Assembly: GCA_021163455.1 (NCBI GenBank)
Contig: JAGGWT010000006.1
Span: 1 to 17,080, forward strand
Direction of reading: 5' to 3'
Source: Thermoplasmata archaeon
GTDB lineage: Archaea > Thermoplasmatota > E2 > DHVEG-1 > B18-G2
Length of the DNA: 17,080 nt
Positions 1-7,045 of the stretch are shown here, piece by piece. Under the pieces are notes generated by a model. That model saw only the letters and a list, made by a program, of their open reading frames with translations, did not search any database and had not been told where the DNA came from. A program made the translations under genes and the position numbers. Every line of letters begins with the position of its first letter. Within the stretch, counting starts at the first letter, position 1.

Positions 1-2
1 GG

Positions 3-116
3 TGCCTTACATTGGTATATAGTCTTCTCTCTCCTTTTTTCATTTATGTTGCAAAGGATTGGAAGAAACTGTTTGCGGGGAAGTACACTAACTATATTAG
101 AAAGAAACGGATATAA
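3..116 (+). CDS. C-terminal tail of a probable membrane protein (partial)
   Basis: The reading frame starting at base 3 is open from the window edge to a TAA at 114-116, giving 37 residues. It begins with a hydrophobic stretch (LTLVYSLLSPFFIYVA) followed by a strongly basic tail ending NYIRKKRI. That is the usual shape of a last transmembrane helix with a cytoplasmic positive tail. Codon choice (AAG, AGA, ATA) matches the neighbours. Frame 1 is also open to a TGA at 118-120, but its product looks less protein-like. The family cannot be told from so short a piece. Confidence 0.45.
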   Translation, partial: CLTLVYSLLSPFFIYVAKDWKKLFAGKYTNYIRKKRI

Positions 117-130
117 CTGAATTTCGTTTC

Positions 131-146
131 TTTTCGACTTCGAAAA
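131..146. repeat. Palindrome upstream of the rqcH promoter
   Basis: TTTTCGA and TCGAAAA form a perfect 7-bp inverted repeat with a 2-base centre (CT). It lies 15 nt downstream of the partial upstream gene's stop and about 14 nt before the first TATA-like element of rqcH. The tiny loop makes an RNA hairpin poor, so a protein-binding palindrome is more likely than a terminator. No regulator is identified. Confidence 0.35.
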
Positions 147-159
147 CCTGCTGACTATG

Positions 160-178
160 TATAAAGGGTATAATTTTA
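160..178 (+). promoter_or_regulatory. TATA region of the rqcH-pelA operon
   Basis: TATAAA at 160-165 and a second AT-rich element, TATAATTTTA, at 169-178 precede the start at 218. Initiation about 25-27 nt after either element leaves a leader of roughly 10-30 nt, enough to hold the GAGGG just before the start codon. Which element is used cannot be told. Confidence 0.5.
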
Positions 179-217
179 AAACTCAATAACCTTAAAGGAC
201 TCCTCAGAGAGGGAAAT

Positions 218-2155
218 ATGCAGATATCCTCGTTTGAGGTCCTGGAACTGGTGAAGGAGCTTCAGGAACTGGTGGATGCCTACATAGATAAAGTGTATCA
301 GGTTGGTAAAGATGATATCCTGTTGAAACTGAGAAAGAAGGGCACTGGAAAGATATTCGTTTTTGCGAGAGCAGGGAGATTTTTGTTCAAAAGTGAAAGA
401 GGCTTTGAAACACCTGAGAAACCGAGCAGATTTGCAATGACCCTCAGAAAACATATTGAAAGAGGGAGAATAATCAGAATATATCAGCATGAGTTTGACA
501 GGATAATACTGTTTGATATAGAAAGGAGGGGAGAGAGGTATCATCTGGTTTTTGAGATGATACCCAACGGAAATATTGTTCTTCTGGATAGCGAACACAG
601 GATAATAATACCTTTCAGAGAGCAGACATGGTCGCACAGAACCATAAAACCTGGGGAGATCTACATATTTCCACCATCTCAGAAAAACCCGCTGAAGATG
701 AATATGGAAGAGTTCTCAAACGCTGTGAAATCATCGAATAAAGATACCGTAAGAACACTTGCCATAGATATTGGCCTTGGAGGAATATACGCTGAGGAGA
801 TATGCCTTCTTTCTGGTGTGGAGAAAAACAAACCATCTAAAGAACTGGAGGATGAGGAGATAGAAAGGATTTACAGCACCCTTTTGGACATAATCAGAAA
901 AATCGATGAGAGAAAGATCTCACCGGAAATCGTGTTCAAGGATGACAAAATCGCAGCGGTCACACCATTTCACCTCAGAAGTTTTGACCATTTCCATACA
1001 AAGAGCGTAAAATCTCTCTGCGAAGCCCTCGAATATGCCGTGCGCCGGGCGGAGAGCGGGATGGAGAGTGAAGCAGAATCAACCATGCGCGCCATCGAAC
1101 ATCAGATAAAGCAGCAGATGGAGGGAATGTTAAATCTTATTAAAAAATCCGAGGAGAAGAAAAAGGAGGGCGACCTGATATATATCCATCTGGACAAAAT
1201 AGACCATATTATTGGAAAAATCAGAGAAATCCTGAAGGAAAAGGATAAGGAGAAGTTCATCGAGAAAATCAAATCCATAGATATTGTAGAGGATATTCAT
1301 CTTGATGAAGGAACGGTGAAACTCAGATTGAAGAACGGTGAGGAGAAACTTGTGGAGATAGATTTCAGGAAAAGTGCCGCTGAGAATGCAAACGAGGCAT
1401 ATCAATTGAGCAAAAAATACAGGGAGAAGGCTGAGAGGGCGAAGAAAGCGATAGAGGAGAGCAAGCTCAAACTTGAGAAGGGTATAGAAGAGGAGAAAAG
1501 GGAAAAAATAGCGGAGGAGAAAGAGTTCTGGTTCGAGAGATACAGATGGTGCATATCATCGAGAGGAAACCTGATTATTGGAGGAAGAGATGCAAGAACC
1601 AACGAGAGAGTCGTGAAGAGGCACATGGAGGATGATGACATCTACGTTCATGCCGATGTTCACGGTGCACCGAGCTGCATACTGAAATGCAGGGATATTG
1701 ATGGAAACAGAGTGGAGATAACCCCAGAAGCAATAAAGGAGGCATGCCAGTTCGCCGGAGTTTATTCTAAGGCATGGAAACAGTTCGGAGAGATACCGGT
1801 CTACTGGGTATATCCTTACCAGGTGAGCAAAACTCCGCAGAGCGGGGAGTTTCTGCCAAGAGGAGCTTTCGTGATAAGGGGAAAGAGAAATTACATGAGT
1901 TGCAGGATGGAAATGGCTGTTGGGGAGGTTGAAATAAAGGGAGTGAAAAAGATCATGGGGGGAGCTGTGGAATCTGTGAGCAAGATGAGCAAGAGATATG
2001 TTGTACTTCAGCCGGGTTCGGTCAAGAAAGAGAGAATATCGAAAACGCTTGCGGAGAAATTCGGGGTGAGTCAGGAAAAGGTTATGAAAGCCCTGCCGCC
2101 CGGCGACGTGCAGGTTGTTAGAGTTTATGGTATTAATCCTGAGGGGTTGGAATGA
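218..2155 (+). CDS. rqcH: RqcH/NEMF-type NFACT protein, ribosome-associated quality control
   Basis: The 645 residues have the NFACT architecture. The NFACT-N domain covers about 1-190. Two charged helical, coiled-coil-prone stretches lie near 285-345 and 388-436. An NFACT-R domain begins near F437 (FWFERYRW, then HADVHGAPSCILK). The tail contains LPPGDVQVV, as I recall from archaeal members. The Asp-Arg pair at D94-R95 (HEFDRI) matches the DR motif needed for C-terminal tailing in bacterial RqcH and eukaryotic Rqc2. Family members bind the obstructed large subunit with its peptidyl-tRNA and, in studied cases, add residues to the stalled chain. The ATG at 218 follows AGAGAGGG with 4-nt spacing. 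The stop overlaps the pelA start as ATGA, so rescue and quality control are encoded together. Family assignment is secure; tailing activity is inferred. Confidence 0.93.
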   Translation: MQISSFEVLELVKELQELVDAYIDKVYQVGKDDILLKLRKKGTGKIFVFARAGRFLFKSERGFETPEKPSRFAMTLRKHIERGRIIRIYQHEFDRIILFDIERRGERYHLVFEMIPNGNIVLLDSEHRIIIPFREQTWSHRTIKPGEIYIFPPSQKNPLKMNMEEFSNAVKSSNKDTVRTLAIDIGLGGIYAEEICLLSGVEKNKPSKELEDEEIERIYSTLLDIIRKIDERKISPEIVFKDDKIAAVTPFHLRSFDHFHTKSVKSLCEALEYAVRRAESGMESEAESTMRAIEHQIKQQMEGMLNLIKKSEEKKKEGDLIYIHLDKIDHIIGKIREILKEKDKEKFIEKIKSIDIVEDIHLDEGTVKLRLKNGEEKLVEIDFRKSAAENANEAYQLSKKYREKAERAKKAIEESKLKLEKGIEEEKREKIAEEKEFWFERYRWCISSRGNLIIGGRDARTNERVVKRHMEDDDIYVHADVHGAPSCILKCRDIDGNRVEITPEAIKEACQFAGVYSKAWKQFGEIPVYWVYPYQVSKTPQSGEFLPRGAFVIRGKRNYMSCRMEMAVGEVEIKGVKKIMGGAVESVSKMSKRYVVLQPGSVKKERISKTLAEKFGVSQEKVMKALPPGDVQVVRVYGINPEGLE

Positions 2156-3198
2156 GAATCGTTTTTAAAGACCTCAAAAAAGGAATCATAAAGCTCATCC
2201 CGGAAAACATGGATGACCTGTGGCATCTTTACCACATAATAGAAAAAGGGGATCTCGTCAGGGCGCTGACATTCAGAACGGCTGAGCAGAAGGGTGATAA
2301 AATCAGGTCAAAAAAAGCCGAGAAAAAACCGATGGTTCTGACCATCAGGGTTGAGGATGTTGAGTTTCATGACTTTTCAGATAGATTGAGGATACACGGA
2401 ATAATAGAAGAGGGTCCTCAGGACCTTGGCTCTCATCATACAATAAATCTTAAAGTGGGAGATTACAAGGATGTAACGATAATCAAGGAAAAATGGAAAG
2501 AATCTCATCTGAGCAGAATCGAAGAGGCGGTGAAACGCAGAGGAAAAAATGAAATTCTCATCGTTGCCATGGATGATGAGGAAGCATGTATAGCGGTCGT
2601 GAGAAACAGCGGTATACAGGTTATAGCTGAGATAGAATCTGGAAAGTCCGGAAAGCTCTATGAAAGCAAAGATGTCGAAAATGAGTACTTTTCCAGGATA
2701 CTGAACGTGATCAAAGCCCTTGGTGAGGATGTACCCATTCTCGTGGTTGGACCGGGGTTTGCAAGGGATAGATTCTTATCATTTGGCAGAGAGAAAGAGC
2801 CACAGCTTTTCAGAAGAGCGTTTTCCGGCAGCGCCGGCAGCGCAGGCATAAATGGAGTGTATGAGGCTCTGAAATCCGGGAAAGTGGACAGGATAGTCAG
2901 TGATAACAGGGTGATCACCGAAACAAAACTCGTCGAGAAATTCATAGAGGAGTTATCAAGAGATGGGGCAGTTGCTTATGGTAAGGAAGAGGTGATGGAT
3001 GCCATAAACAGGGGGGCAGTCAGTCATCTGCTCATACTTGATACCATTGCAAGAACAGAGGAGGGCGAGGAAATCATAAGCACCGCAAGAAACATGGGAA
3101 GCGAGTTCACCATCATAAATTCAAAGATAGAAGCGGGCAAGAAACTTGAGGGATTTGGAGGGATTGCTGCACTTCTGCGATTTAAAATAGATCAGTGA
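2152..3198 (+). CDS. pelA: Pelota/Dom34 ribosome rescue factor
   Basis: The 348 residues follow the archaeal pelota layout. An Sm-like N-terminal domain covers about 1-125 (IRVEDVEFHD, LRIHGIIEEGP). A central eRF1-like domain spans about 130-255, including VVGPGFARDRF. A C-terminal eRF1-like domain runs from about 260 to the end (SHLLILDTIAR, then FGGIAALLRF). There is no GGQ, as expected for pelota, which helps split stalled ribosomes with ABCE1 rather than hydrolysing peptidyl-tRNA. The start ATG overlaps the rqcH stop (ATGA) and has GAGGGG at 2141-2146, spacing 5 nt, so translation is probably coupled. A 9-bp tandem duplication at 2825-2842 encodes the SGSAGSAG segment of the central domain. 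The 3' end overlaps the opposing gene by 7 bp. Confidence 0.95.
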   Translation: MRIVFKDLKKGIIKLIPENMDDLWHLYHIIEKGDLVRALTFRTAEQKGDKIRSKKAEKKPMVLTIRVEDVEFHDFSDRLRIHGIIEEGPQDLGSHHTINLKVGDYKDVTIIKEKWKESHLSRIEEAVKRRGKNEILIVAMDDEEACIAVVRNSGIQVIAEIESGKSGKLYESKDVENEYFSRILNVIKALGEDVPILVVGPGFARDRFLSFGREKEPQLFRRAFSGSAGSAGINGVYEALKSGKVDRIVSDNRVITETKLVEKFIEELSRDGAVAYGKEEVMDAINRGAVSHLLILDTIARTEEGEEIISTARNMGSEFTIINSKIEAGKKLEGFGGIAALLRFKIDQ

Positions 3199-3938
3199 AA
3201 TCCTGCGTATGCGAAGAGAGGATACAATCTATCGCTGAGACTCATTTCTTCCATGATGTTCATCGCTGAGCTTTCCGGTGGCGGTGTTTCCGATATTTCT
3301 TCTATCTGTGGCTCGTAGTAGGTGTACTCTATAGAAAGGCTGAAGTTGTTACCCTTATCCATTAATCTCTTCAGGGGTCTGAAGATCTTTTCTCCAACAT
3401 CAACACTGACCTTTATCTGGAACGGCTGGTCTTTCCAGTTATCACCATAATAATACTTTACCTCTTCAAGAGCCTCTGATGTGGAGTTTGCCTTGACTAT
3501 ATCTACAGGGGGCACTCCGTTTATGTTATCGAAGATGAACTCTATGGTTCCGTTTCCTTTTGTTTCCTCACTCTTCACACTTCCGTCGGGGGCCGTGATT
3601 TCAAAAGTAAGTGTATCTTTTCCTCTCTTGAAAAGCAGACCTGTTATGTGGTCATCCTCCCATGTTAAAACAAATCTTACACTCTTGAGATTGTAAACCG
3701 GTATGGAAACATTCCCTACATATGGTTCATCCTTTCCGAATATCTTGTCATAGGCGTAGTAATTTGTGTTATCCGGAGATATGGTTGCTGTCTTTTTTAT
3801 CCATGTAACCGCGTATTCCTTCTGCTCGAACTTTGGTAGATTCTTCGGTGGAGAAGGTTTCCATAGAGCGATGCCCACTGCTGCAAGTACAATAATCACC
3901 GCACCGATGATTATAATGATTTTATCCATCGGCTTCAT
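3192..3938 (-). CDS. Membrane-anchored extracytoplasmic protein, unknown function
   Basis: I do not recognise this 248-residue protein. One hydrophobic segment at about residues 7-25 follows a short basic N-terminus (MKPMDK). A proline-rich linker (KPSPPKNLPKF) comes next, then a polar, aromatic and beta-rich domain of about 210 residues. This suggests a signal-anchor with the bulk outside the cell. No cysteines or catalytic motif stand out; the pattern (SVRFVLTWEDD, DTLTFEITAPDGS) resembles beta-sandwich domains. The start at 3938 has GGTGA four bases before it on the minus strand (within 3941-3950), favouring the first Met over M4. It follows the WHy-like gene on the same strand after a 100-bp gap and may have its own promoter. 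Confidence 0.7.
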   Translation of the reverse strand: MKPMDKIIIIIGAVIIVLAAVGIALWKPSPPKNLPKFEQKEYAVTWIKKTATISPDNTNYYAYDKIFGKDEPYVGNVSIPVYNLKSVRFVLTWEDDHITGLLFKRGKDTLTFEITAPDGSVKSEETKGNGTIEFIFDNINGVPPVDIVKANSTSEALEEVKYYYGDNWKDQPFQIKVSVDVGEKIFRPLKRLMDKGNNFSLSIEYTYYEPQIEEISETPPPESSAMNIMEEMSLSDRLYPLFAYAGFH

Positions 3939-3958
3939 CTCTTCACCTTCAATACTAT

Positions 3959-3974
3959 AAGGGGATTGCCCCTT
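3959..3974. repeat. Inverted repeat in the leader of the unknown membrane protein
   Basis: AAGGGG and CCCCTT flank an ATTG loop, a perfect 6-bp inverted repeat. It lies 20 nt upstream of the 3938 start and downstream of AT-rich TATA-like sequence at about 3989-4005. If that TATA is used, initiation falls within or next to the repeat. On the minus strand no T-tract follows, so a terminator for the upstream gene is unlikely. An operator or leader hairpin is possible. Confidence 0.35.
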
Positions 3975-4038
3975 TATTAAATTTTTCTTATAATTATAAT
4001 TTAATAATCTTTCTTTACATAAGTTACCGAGTCATATT

Positions 4039-4899
4039 TCAACCCCAGAGGCGCAGAAGATGCATATCTCTGTAACTAGATAGTCTCACTTTTATGGACC
4101 TGTTCAGGATGGGTATTCTGACATCAGCATCCATGCTCGATTTGAACCATTCGGGCAGTATCTTGAATCCTCCTCCTCTCAGCTGGTTATAAGGTATAAG
4201 CACATTCTTCTCCAGTTCCAGCGAACCTCCTGGCTCTGCAACCCCGCTACCCATGCAAACACTGTATATCTTTACCTCGTTTCCATTCTCTACCCTGTAA
4301 ACGTTCAAGGTGACGTTTTCTATGAGCAGAGAAATGTTGTATGGATTTCCTATATAGACGGATACAGTTCCTTTCAATCCTGCTGGAGAAAGCTTGTAGT
4401 TACTTCTTGTCTCCATCTCGACAGGTAACGATGATAATAGACGGTCTATATCCAGATTCATTATCTCTATTTGTGATGAAATTCCAAGATCCTTTTTTAT
4501 CCCCAGAAAACTCACAGCCGCTTTTCCAGTGATTTTTATGGTTATGATATCGCTATCCAGTATCTCCATTGGAATTTTCAGTTCTTTCTCAGCGGCGGCG
4601 TGCGAGCGGGAAGGAATATGGAAAGAATCGATAACAATATCTCCAAGTGTTTTCTTCTCGTTCCTGAGAATCTCGACCACCAGGTTACTTATTTCCATAT
4701 CTACGCCATTCTGGTTGTAAATATCCATGTTCATAACAATATCCAGTCCGTCTTCACTTATATCTGATATATCCATCTTTATGTTTATAGAGGGTAATCC
4801 CTCCACAGATTGAAAACTCACTATGATTACGGATAGCAGGGATATATCGAGAATGAGCAGAGCAACTGCAAATGCGAAAAGCATCCTGACCATTTTCAT
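4039..4899 (-). CDS. LEA14/WHy-like membrane-anchored protein
   Basis: This 286-residue protein has an N-terminal hydrophobic anchor (residues 6-30) and then two similar beta-rich halves. Each half carries the pattern of a WHy/LEA-2 domain: a strand, an asparagine-containing turn, and a hydrophobic strand. The first is MNMDIYNQNGVDMEISNLVV (about 56-75). The second is IGNPYNISLLIENVTLNV (about 183-200), with the Asn-Pro turn characteristic of the family. LEA14-like proteins occur in archaea and are linked by homology to stress or desiccation; here an exported position is inferred from the anchor. A TATA box at 4919-4928 centred about 25 nt before the ATG, with no Shine-Dalgarno, supports the first Met and a leaderless message. 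Substrate or partner is unknown. Confidence 0.65.
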   Translation of the reverse strand: MKMVRMLFAFAVALLILDISLLSVIIVSFQSVEGLPSINIKMDISDISEDGLDIVMNMDIYNQNGVDMEISNLVVEILRNEKKTLGDIVIDSFHIPSRSHAAAEKELKIPMEILDSDIITIKITGKAAVSFLGIKKDLGISSQIEIMNLDIDRLLSSLPVEMETRSNYKLSPAGLKGTVSVYIGNPYNISLLIENVTLNVYRVENGNEVKIYSVCMGSGVAEPGGSLELEKNVLIPYNQLRGGGFKILPEWFKSSMDADVRIPILNRSIKVRLSSYRDMHLLRLWG

Positions 4900-4918
4900 A
4901 GAAATCCATTCAGCAAAG

Positions 4919-4928
4919 CTTATATAAA
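4919..4928 (-). promoter_or_regulatory. TATA box of the LEA14/WHy-like gene
   Basis: Reading the minus strand, TTTATATAAG lies about 25 nt upstream of the ATG at 4899. Archaeal transcription starts about 25 nt after the TATA centre, so the mRNA would begin at or next to the start codon. Confidence 0.6.
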
Positions 4929-4967
4929 CTTGTGGTCAGCGGTTACCTGAATCATCTTTAAAAAATC

Positions 4968-4988
4968 GATAAAATCACGCTTTTTATC
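4968..4988. repeat. Inverted repeat between the divergent WHy-like and regulator genes
   Basis: GATAAAA (4968-4974) and TTTTATC (4982-4988) form a perfect 7-bp inverted repeat with a 7-base spacer. It sits 20 nt upstream of the TATA box of the HTH regulator and about 40 nt upstream of the divergent promoter. Position suggests an operator, possibly for the regulator itself; this is inference. Confidence 0.35.
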
Positions 4989-5007
4989 ATCTCGTTTCCC
5001 TAAACAC

Positions 5008-5015
5008 TTATATAC
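5008..5015 (+). promoter_or_regulatory. TATA box of the COG1395-like regulator
   Basis: TTATATAC is centred about 31 nt before the ATG at 5043. No Shine-Dalgarno lies in between, so the transcript is probably leaderless or has only a few leader bases. Confidence 0.6.
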
Positions 5016-5042
5016 CCTCTTTTAACTAATTATTTTATAGAC

Positions 5043-5987
5043 ATGGAGAAACTGAAGATACTATCTGAGGTCAAGAGGATACTCCTGGATGCGGGCTTCA
5101 TCGTATCGGAGGAGTGTAATTTCAAAGACGTCAGCTTCGACCTTATTGCGAGGAGAGGGGAGCATCTTCTTATCTTAAAGGTTCTCACAAACATAGATGC
5201 ATTTACAGAGAGGACAGCGAAGGACCTGAAGTCCATAGCCCATCTCCTGAAAGCATCCCTTGTTCTCATAGGCGAAAGAGACGGCTCTGCGAAACTTGAA
5301 GATGATGTTGTCTATTTCAGAAATGATGTACCAACGATAACACCAGCCACACTCAGAAACTATCTGGTTCACAACATGCCTATACAGATATACGCAGCGC
5401 CAGGCGGCTTCTATGTCAAGATAGACGGGAAGAAACTCAAAGAGGAGAGGGAAAAAAGGAGCATGTCACGAGGAGACCTGGCGAGAATACTTCACGTGTC
5501 CAGAAGAGCTGTGAAGATGTATGAGGAAGGGATGGATGCAAGAGTTGATGTTGCCGCTCAGATAGAAGAGTTGCTCGACCCCAGTATAATCAAAGCTTTC
5601 GACCTCCTCCAGCCGATGAGATTACACAGGATGAATACTAGAATATCAAATACGGAGTGGATGTACAATTTCCAGAAGGAAATCCTTTCCATCGTTGAAA
5701 ATATAGGTTACAGGGTTATACCAACAAGAAGATGCCTTTTCGATGCCATAAGCAAGGAGAGAAGAAACATTATACTCACCTGTGTGAGAAAGTATGACTT
5801 TTCACTGAAGAGACGGGCAAGGGCGATGAGGGACATAGCGATGGTGACCGGAAAGCACGCTGTGATTTTCACAGACAAAGAAAAGAGAAAGAACATAGAA
5901 GGTACTCCTGCCATAAGCAAGGAAGAACTGAGAAAAATCAAAAATCCGGAAGAGATGCTGGACATCATACTGGAGAGAGAAATCTGA
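5043..5987 (+). CDS. Archaeal HTH transcriptional regulator, COG1395-like
   Basis: The 314 residues match the archaeal regulators that carry one XRE/Cro-type helix-turn-helix in mid-protein. Here the HTH is at about 131-163 (LKEEREKRSMSRGDLARILH, then VSRRAVKMYEEG). The flanks resemble each other. Residues 4-105 and 208-297 both run helix, turn ending AGF or IGY, FD-x-I (D33, D234), a hydrophobic strand (LLILKV, NIILTC), basic helix, strand (LVLIGE, AVIFTD), and a final helix after a T-P-A motif. The order of elements recalls the PD-(D/E)XK nuclease fold, but the usual E/K pair is incomplete (K46 only, T246 in the second copy). Nuclease activity is therefore unlikely; a structural or dimerisation role is inferred. 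Targets are unknown. It ends 7 bp before the convergent ROK gene. Confidence 0.8.
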   Translation: MEKLKILSEVKRILLDAGFIVSEECNFKDVSFDLIARRGEHLLILKVLTNIDAFTERTAKDLKSIAHLLKASLVLIGERDGSAKLEDDVVYFRNDVPTITPATLRNYLVHNMPIQIYAAPGGFYVKIDGKKLKEEREKRSMSRGDLARILHVSRRAVKMYEEGMDARVDVAAQIEELLDPSIIKAFDLLQPMRLHRMNTRISNTEWMYNFQKEILSIVENIGYRVIPTRRCLFDAISKERRNIILTCVRKYDFSLKRRARAMRDIAMVTGKHAVIFTDKEKRKNIEGTPAISKEELRKIKNPEEMLDIILEREI

Positions 5988-5994
5988 TAAAATC

Positions 5995-6876
5995 TCACAA
6001 TCTGTATTTTTGTTTGAATCTTCTGTAAGCCAGAATCAGTCCTTTGACATGGGGGAGTGGCGATAAATCCTTCCTTATGCGTATTCCTGTGTCCACCCTG
6101 GAATGAGGTAGACCGCTCTCGATTTTCTCTTTAAGAAGAGTCATATCAACACTCTTTGATACACTTCCACCAATCACTATTTCATGAGGAGACACGGTTA
6201 TAATCAATGAAATGAAAAAATCAGAAATATTCCTGTAGAACACCTCCATCAACCTCTCATCAGAAAACACTCTCTCTGGATTGCCCCTTCCTATTTTCTC
6301 AAGGAACTTTCCGGATACATGCAACTCCGCGCAGCCGCGCCTGCCGCAGAAACATTTCTCGTTTCCATCAAATCTTACATGACCTGCTTCAAAAATCCTG
6401 TTTATGAAGGTCAATCTTTTGAAATCCCAGAGATTCATATGGCATGCGTTTATTCCCGTTCCTATGACAACACCCATTATGGTTCTTTCTGCATTTTCTC
6501 TCTTTTTAAAAAAATCAGCAGCATGAAAATATGTAAAGGCAGGTGCATCATTCAGGACAAAATCAAAATCAAGATGTTTGCCTATGAGAAACGGAAATCT
6601 CTGCGAATAGACCCTGAATTTTATTCTCTTTCCATATTCAACCCTCACTATCCCAGGGAATGTGGATATCACTTCCTTGTCTATAGATTTCAGGGTGGAT
6701 ACAAATCTATGAAAGTTAGCCTCGTTCATGATTGAGGATGTTCTGATGGTACAGTATTTATCATTGGGATTTGCATTTATCACATCAAAATCCGTTTCAT
6801 CAAGAAACTCTTTCATCCTGCTCTTGCTGGAAAACATGATTAAGGTTTTTGTCCCTCCGATATCGATTGCGATCAT
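5995..6876 (-). CDS. ROK-family sugar kinase
   Basis: Motifs of the ROK (actin-fold, ATP-dependent sugar kinase) family are present in order: DIGGTK at 5-10 (phosphate loop); LNDAPAF with D110 as the likely catalytic base; GTGI at 139-142 (second phosphate loop); EAGH with H166; and CFCGRRGCAE with C175, C177 and C182, the family's structural zinc site. The usual GTGIGGG is GTGINAC here, and NDANAA is NDAPAF, so the sugar is not predictable. The first possible codon is GTG at 6879, directly before ATG at 6876. I take the ATG because a TATA box lies 27 nt upstream of it, indicating leaderless translation. Length (293 aa) is typical. No sugar-pathway genes are adjacent. Confidence 0.85.
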   Translation of the reverse strand: MIAIDIGGTKTLIMFSSKSRMKEFLDETDFDVINANPNDKYCTIRTSSIMNEANFHRFVSTLKSIDKEVISTFPGIVRVEYGKRIKFRVYSQRFPFLIGKHLDFDFVLNDAPAFTYFHAADFFKKRENAERTIMGVVIGTGINACHMNLWDFKRLTFINRIFEAGHVRFDGNEKCFCGRRGCAELHVSGKFLEKIGRGNPERVFSDERLMEVFYRNISDFFISLIITVSPHEIVIGGSVSKSVDMTLLKEKIESGLPHSRVDTGIRIRKDLSPLPHVKGLILAYRRFKQKYRL

Positions 6877-6899
6877 CACTCATTCTAAATTGAAACGAG

Positions 6900-6908
6900 T
6901 TATAAAGT
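6900..6908 (-). promoter_or_regulatory. TATA box of the ROK kinase gene
   Basis: The minus strand reads CTTTATAAC, centred about 27 nt upstream of the ATG at 6876. No Shine-Dalgarno is present, consistent with a leaderless message. Confidence 0.55.
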
Positions 6909-7012
6909 TTGGGCTGATGAGATTCATCACCAGCTGAGAACTGATTTAAAAAGATGAAAGGTTTCAACCATTACACCAACTCTGAAACAGTCTCTGTGCC
7001 GCCTGCCGCAAA

Positions 7013-7022
7013 TGTAATAAAT
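7013..7022 (+). promoter_or_regulatory. Weak TATA-like element of the htpX operon
   Basis: TGTAATAAAT is centred about 28 nt before the ATG at 7046, the distance seen for other first genes here. The match to a TATA consensus is poor, and the 167-bp divergent region holds no better one. Confidence 0.35.
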
Positions 7023-7045
7023 CCGATACTGTTGAAAGAAAAGCG

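Noticed and set aside
6319..6735. 138-aa open frame opposite the ROK kinase
   Set aside because: It is the mirror of a gene carrying all ROK motifs, and it has no motif of its own.
6961..6988. GTTTC/GAAAC inverted repeat between the ROK and htpX genes
   Set aside because: Five base pairs over an 18-base spacer is expected by chance in this composition.
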